64,000 nucleotides of DNA from Streptomyces sp. NBC_00659 (GTDB lineage: Bacteria; Actinomycetota; Actinomycetes; Streptomycetales; Streptomycetaceae), in the NCBI RefSeq assembly GCF_036226925.1, contig NZ_CP109031.1:1674001-1738000 (forward strand), given 5' to 3'. Below, piece after piece: positions 60,659-64,000 of this stretch; position 1 is the stretch's first letter; each line of letters opens with the position of its first letter. The notes beneath the pieces were generated by a model. That model saw only the letters and a program-made list of their open reading frames with translations, had not been told where the DNA came from and made no database searches. A program made the position numbers and the translations under genes.

Positions 60659-61858
60659 TCAGGCCGCCCTGTTCGCGGTGGGGATCGTGATGGGGGTGGT
60701 GCTCCCGGAGGCGCCCCTGTTGAGGAACAGCATCGCCAGGGCGCGAATGAACTGGTCGAACACGTAGAAGGTGCCGGGCATGATGGGCGACAGCCCCTCA
60801 CGGAACAGGACGTACGCCGGCCACGCGGTGCGGATCAGGGCCGCCGACGCGTAGTCGCGCGCCAGTCCCAGCCAGTCGCCGACCTCGTCACTGAGGACGT
60901 ACCGCACGAACTCGTTCAGGAACCCGCGCGTGACGCCGAGGTCGACCTGCGCGGTCAGACCGAGGAGGTCCTCGGCCAGGGCGATGCCCTCGGTCGTCGG
61001 GGTGAGGATCGGGGTGAGCACCTGCGCCGACTGCTTCTCGGCGGCGGCCCATGTCTGGGGGATGTGCTCGTCCGGCACACCGAGCAGATGGACGGCGACC
61101 TGCCACGAGTGCAGGAACGCCTCCTGGTCCGCGGCCGGGAACGGGATCTTCCAGTCGAGCAGCTTCCGGTGCACGTAGGTGCCCAGACTGTGGAAGGTGA
61201 CCAGGATGTCGGCGGCGCTGATCGGAGTGGTCTCGTCGGTGACCGCCCTCCAGTGCGGCGACTGCGGCAGCAGGTGACGCACCGCCGCGTGCACCACGCG
61301 TGTCTTGTTGGCGGTGACGACGAACTGTCCCGTCGGCTCGAAGGCTCCCAGCTGGGACAGGTCGTAGCCGAACGTGAACGTCTTGGCGGCGCGGTCCTGC
61401 ATGTTGGCGCCACCGGCGGACCAGTAGACGCTCTTCGCCTCGCGCGGGATCACGGTGCTCATGATTCCGCTGCCGAGGCCGTACAGCATGAACAGGTACG
61501 TGTCCCTGCGCCGGTTGAAGTCGGCGGCACGGGCCAGCTTGGCGTGGTCGGCCCAGGAGGGCAGCACGTTGACCTGCTGAAGGTAGGCCGCGAATTCGGC
61601 CGGCACACCGCTGGGCAGCGGGTCGTTGTTGTTCACCCATGACGCCCATGCCGAGTTGATCGTCGGCACGTGCCCGTTGTCGAGCATCGAAGCCATCAGA
61701 GGGTCCGCCGCGCTGTCCCAGATCCACTCGGGACCGGTCGCCGCGGCGGCTCCGGTCGCCGAGCCCGTCGACGCCCACGCCTGGGCCGGGCTCACCACGC
61801 CCACGAGGCCGAGTGCGACACCGAGCGACAGAGCCTTTCGCCTGCTGAGGTTCTCCAT
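60659..61858 (-). CDS. lcp: Latex clearing protein homologue (rubber oxygenase, Tat-exported)
   Basis: 399 residues, as expected for Lcp. MENLSRRKALSLGVALGLVG carries the twin-arginine export motif, with cleavage near AQAWAS. The DUF2236 core includes SGIMSTVIPREAKSVYWSAGGANMQDRAAKTFTFGYDLSQ, ANKTRVVHAAVRHLLPQSPHW (conserved Lys-Thr and histidines around the haem), and ISAADILVTFHSLGTYVHRKLLDW. The C-terminus is LSDEVGDWLGLARDYASAALIRTAWPAYVLFREGL and FVRALAML-type (FIRALAMLFLNRG). Lcp is a secreted b-type haem dioxygenase that cleaves poly(cis-1,4-isoprene). Whether this protein acts on rubber or another polyene is not shown. AGG lies a few bases before ATG 61858. Confidence 0.9.
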   Translation of the reverse strand: MENLSRRKALSLGVALGLVGVVSPAQAWASTGSATGAAAATGPEWIWDSAADPLMASMLDNGHVPTINSAWASWVNNNDPLPSGVPAEFAAYLQQVNVLPSWADHAKLARAADFNRRRDTYLFMLYGLGSGIMSTVIPREAKSVYWSAGGANMQDRAAKTFTFGYDLSQLGAFEPTGQFVVTANKTRVVHAAVRHLLPQSPHWRAVTDETTPISAADILVTFHSLGTYVHRKLLDWKIPFPAADQEAFLHSWQVAVHLLGVPDEHIPQTWAAAEKQSAQVLTPILTPTTEGIALAEDLLGLTAQVDLGVTRGFLNEFVRYVLSDEVGDWLGLARDYASAALIRTAWPAYVLFREGLSPIMPGTFYVFDQFIRALAMLFLNRGASGSTTPITIPTANRAA

Positions 61859-61945
61859 TGACTTACCTGCTTCCCTGAAGGGCCAGACAGTTCCAAATGC
61901 CTTGACAGCCTTGCCAGTTGCATGATCAATGCGTGATGAACCATG

Positions 61946-61959
61946 TCACACAGATGTGA
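61946..61959. promoter_or_regulatory. Inverted repeat TCACA-CAGA-TGTGA upstream of Lcp homologue
   Basis: Perfect five-base arms across four bases, about 90 bases from the Lcp start, in an AT-rich intergenic stretch. A regulator binding here, perhaps the double TetR, would fit but is untested. Confidence 0.4.
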
Positions 61960-62117
61960 TTTTCGATTAACATAGCGAGGTGCGATGCGGTCGGCAATGG
62001 TGGTGACCGAAGGCTCGCCGCCGATGTCGGCCCGGGTCCCGCCGGTTCTCCGCGGCCGCTCCCCGCTCGGCCGTGAACGGCGGAGCGTTGTCAGTGGCGG
62101 GTGGCAGCATCGTGTCC

Positions 62118-64000
62118 ATGAGCGAATCCACGGCATTCGACTGGCGCCCCTTCCTGCTCAAGTGCAGCGGGGAATGGGCGGATTCCCTGCCCGACGACGA
62201 GTCGCGGGGCGAGGACGACGAGGCCGCCCGGCAGGCACGGTGGCTGGGGTTCCCGCCCGCGTCGGAGGAGCGCATCGCCGCCATGGAGGAGCGCCTGGGC
62301 CGGCGGATGCCCCCGTCGTACCGGGAGTTCCTCAAGGTCAGCGACGGGTGGCGGCACGCAGGTGGATTCGTATGGCTGCTGGCGGGGACCCAGGACGCGA
62401 ACTGGCACAACGACGCGTCGGGCCTCGGGGACTCGTTCGAGGAGTATCTGGAGGAGGACGCCGGGCCCGAGGAGCGGCGAGAGGTGGACATCTGGCGGCG
62501 CGGGCTGCAGCTCGACGTGGAGTCCGACGCCACCTACGTCCTCATGGATCCCGAGGACGTGGACGAGAACGGCGAGTGGGCCGTGTACACATGGGCGGGC
62601 TGGCGGGCCGCGCCACCCGAGCGGCACGCGAACTTCCTGGAGTTCATGCGGGAGATGCACCGCGAGTTCCACAGCCTGCGGGCACGACGGGGCGAGGGCG
62701 AGCCGGCGTTCGTCAACGACACGACGTGCGAGCAGGACTCCCGGGTGGAGGAGGCCCGCCGGGAGGCTCTTCTCGGCGGCTGGCAGCGGGCCGTGGAGAT
62801 GCTGGACGAGGCCAAGGAGTACGGCAGGCCAGGGGCCGCCGGGCTGGGTGACCAGATACGGCGTCTGCTCGGGAAGACCTCCATGGTGTATTTCGAGGAC
62901 CTGGTGACGGATCCGCGGTACGCGCCCGATCTGCTGCCGCCGCTGGTCGCCGAACACGCGGCGCACTCGAACCACGAAGACTCCACGCTGAAGTTCCACC
63001 TTCGGGGCGCCGACGACGACCTGGAGTCCCTTGCCTACGCGACGCTGGAGCAGGTGCGGAACGGCACCTACCGGTACGCTCCGGCCGGGCCGTTCGGGGA
63101 GGCCGTCGAGCGGGCGCGGGAGCTGGCGCGCTGGGGAGACGGCGACGAGGCGTGGCGGACGCTGATGAACGCCGTGCCGCTGTGGGAGCCGCTGGGGCCC
63201 GACCACCTGGCGCCGCTGGGGTGGGTGGCCGACCCCGTGCTCGGGCCACTGCTGACCCCGGAGCGGGGCCGGGAACTGCTGTCCACGCCGAGGGGCGGGC
63301 AGACCGGTGAGGCACCGCGTCCGACACCCGGGCTCGACCCGGGCGGCCTCGCGTGGCTCGCGGAGCCGGACGGGGGCAACAACCGCACGTCGTACCGGTT
63401 CGTCCTGGTGGAAGGGGCGGAGCCACAGGAGCTGCCCGGACGCCTGGCGGACGGGGACGGGGACGGAGGCGCGGACGGGAACGGGGACGGCACCGGAGGC
63501 GGGGACGGCACCGGGCTGAACGAACCCTTGACCCTCTGGGAGGCGCGCGGCAGAGCGCTGCGGGGCAAGCGGGAGTTCTCCTCCTACGACGACAGGGCCC
63601 TCATGGCGGTCGGGCGGGCCGACAGCGGCTGGAGCTTCGCCTTCGACGGAGTTCCGGCCCCGTTCGGCCGGCAGCGCTTCGTCTCCCCCGCCCCGGGCGC
63701 CAGTGCGGGCACCCGTGCGGTGGTGGTGTGGAGCGGCCTGAGGACGAGGCACGGCGAGCCGTTCTTCCATCTCTCGGTGGCGCGGGACGGCACCGAGGAA
63801 TACGCGTTCACGTACGCCGACGGAGAGGTCCGACGGAACGGGGAGATACCGGAGGCGCTCGACCCGGACCGGTTCTTCGGTGCCGTGGAGGACAGTGCCG
63901 AGGCGGAACGGCCGCTGCTCGAAGCGGTGGCCGGGGAGTTCGCCGTCCGTCTGCCGCGTCACGCGATCGTGCGAGGGCGGCTGCACACGTTCACCACCCG
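62118..64000 (+). CDS. SMI1/KNR4-family protein (3' end outside window)
   Basis: The frame is open for at least 627 codons to the window edge. ATG 62118 (MSESTAFDWRPFLLKCSGEWAD) has a weak ribosome site; GTG 62112 is in frame two codons earlier. The N-terminal part has SMI1/KNR4 features: FPPASEERIAAMEERLGRRMPPSYREFLKVSDGWRHAGGFVWLLAG, and VLMDPEDVDENGEWAVYTWAGWRAAPPERHANFLEFM. Such domains occur in immunity proteins and in regulators of unknown role. A central region (about 220-430) is helical with a Gly/Asp-rich low-complexity stretch at 63448-63516. The C-terminal part visible here is beta-rich and unrecognised. Confidence 0.8.
   Translation, partial: MSESTAFDWRPFLLKCSGEWADSLPDDESRGEDDEAARQARWLGFPPASEERIAAMEERLGRRMPPSYREFLKVSDGWRHAGGFVWLLAGTQDANWHNDASGLGDSFEEYLEEDAGPEERREVDIWRRGLQLDVESDATYVLMDPEDVDENGEWAVYTWAGWRAAPPERHANFLEFMREMHREFHSLRARRGEGEPAFVNDTTCEQDSRVEEARREALLGGWQRAVEMLDEAKEYGRPGAAGLGDQIRRLLGKTSMVYFEDLVTDPRYAPDLLPPLVAEHAAHSNHEDSTLKFHLRGADDDLESLAYATLEQVRNGTYRYAPAGPFGEAVERARELARWGDGDEAWRTLMNAVPLWEPLGPDHLAPLGWVADPVLGPLLTPERGRELLSTPRGGQTGEAPRPTPGLDPGGLAWLAEPDGGNNRTSYRFVLVEGAEPQELPGRLADGDGDGGADGNGDGTGGGDGTGLNEPLTLWEARGRALRGKREFSSYDDRALMAVGRADSGWSFAFDGVPAPFGRQRFVSPAPGASAGTRAVVVWSGLRTRHGEPFFHLSVARDGTEEYAFTYADGEVRRNGEIPEALDPDRFFGAVEDSAEAERPLLEAVAGEFAVRLPRHAIVRGRLHTFTT

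Noticed and set aside
63448..63516. GGGGACGG-rich repeat
   Set aside because: It is an in-frame Gly/Asp-rich low-complexity segment of the SMI1-like protein, not an independent element.

Overview
The window is very GC-rich actinobacterial DNA with Streptomyces-type protein families, GTG and TTG starts, and many stop/start overlaps; Streptomyces is the most likely source. No rRNA, tRNA, CRISPR array, PKS or NRPS genes were seen.

Layout. (1) 1-1424: end of an ExaC-type aldehyde dehydrogenase with a strong terminator. (2) 1.6-16.8 kb: a worn accessory region. It holds a broken IS5-type transposase, an IS630 element with perfect ends but a split transposase frame, IS3 remnants, an intact IS5-type transposase beside the tail of another, and pieces of argS, galU, an alpha/beta hydrolase and possibly a DUF4253 gene. 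Intact genes among these are a four-repeat peptidoglycan-binding CHAP hydrolase, a small secreted peptidoglycan-binding protein, two coupled membrane-spanning XRE regulators with wall-type ectodomains, a regulator/FMN-reductase pair, an orphan Imm1-type immunity protein, and an MFS exporter divergent from a frameshifted regulator. (3) 17.4-29.5 kb: a large LuxR (LAL) regulator and two giant secreted subtilases. The regulator's 3' end and following promoter DNA recur before the second subtilase, and a small lipoprotein matches that subtilase's C-terminal domain. (4) 29.8-31.8 kb: a membrane metallophosphoesterase and a TetR regulator.

(5) 31.9-50.7 kb: a probable surface or extracellular glycan locus with a methyltransferase, a FemAB/GNAT-type transferase and an internally deleted copy of it, a phosphoesterase lipoprotein, a polymerase-like membrane protein, three GT2 glycosyltransferases, a Wzx-like flippase, a polysaccharide deacetylase, two GH16 glycanases, a flavoprotein, an APH-type kinase, an ATP-grasp ligase and a UDP-glucuronate decarboxylase-like enzyme. 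The five-gene GT operon and the nucleotide-sugar gene 10 kb away share an almost identical upstream element with the same spacing to a TTGAC box, suggesting co-regulation. A plausible scheme is sugar-nucleotide supply, glycosyl transfer, flipping, deacetylation and trimming, perhaps with amino-acid or phosphate decoration by the ATP-grasp, GNAT and kinase proteins.

(6) 51.3-61.9 kb: oxidative and lipid metabolism. There is a DUF2236 oxygenase coupled to an aldehyde dehydrogenase, TetR regulators, a long-chain acyl-CoA ligase, a DUF4334 protein coupled to a zinc alcohol dehydrogenase, a tandem double-TetR regulator, and a Tat-exported latex clearing protein (Lcp) homologue. (7) 62.1-64.0 kb: the start of an SMI1/KNR4-type protein cut by the window edge.
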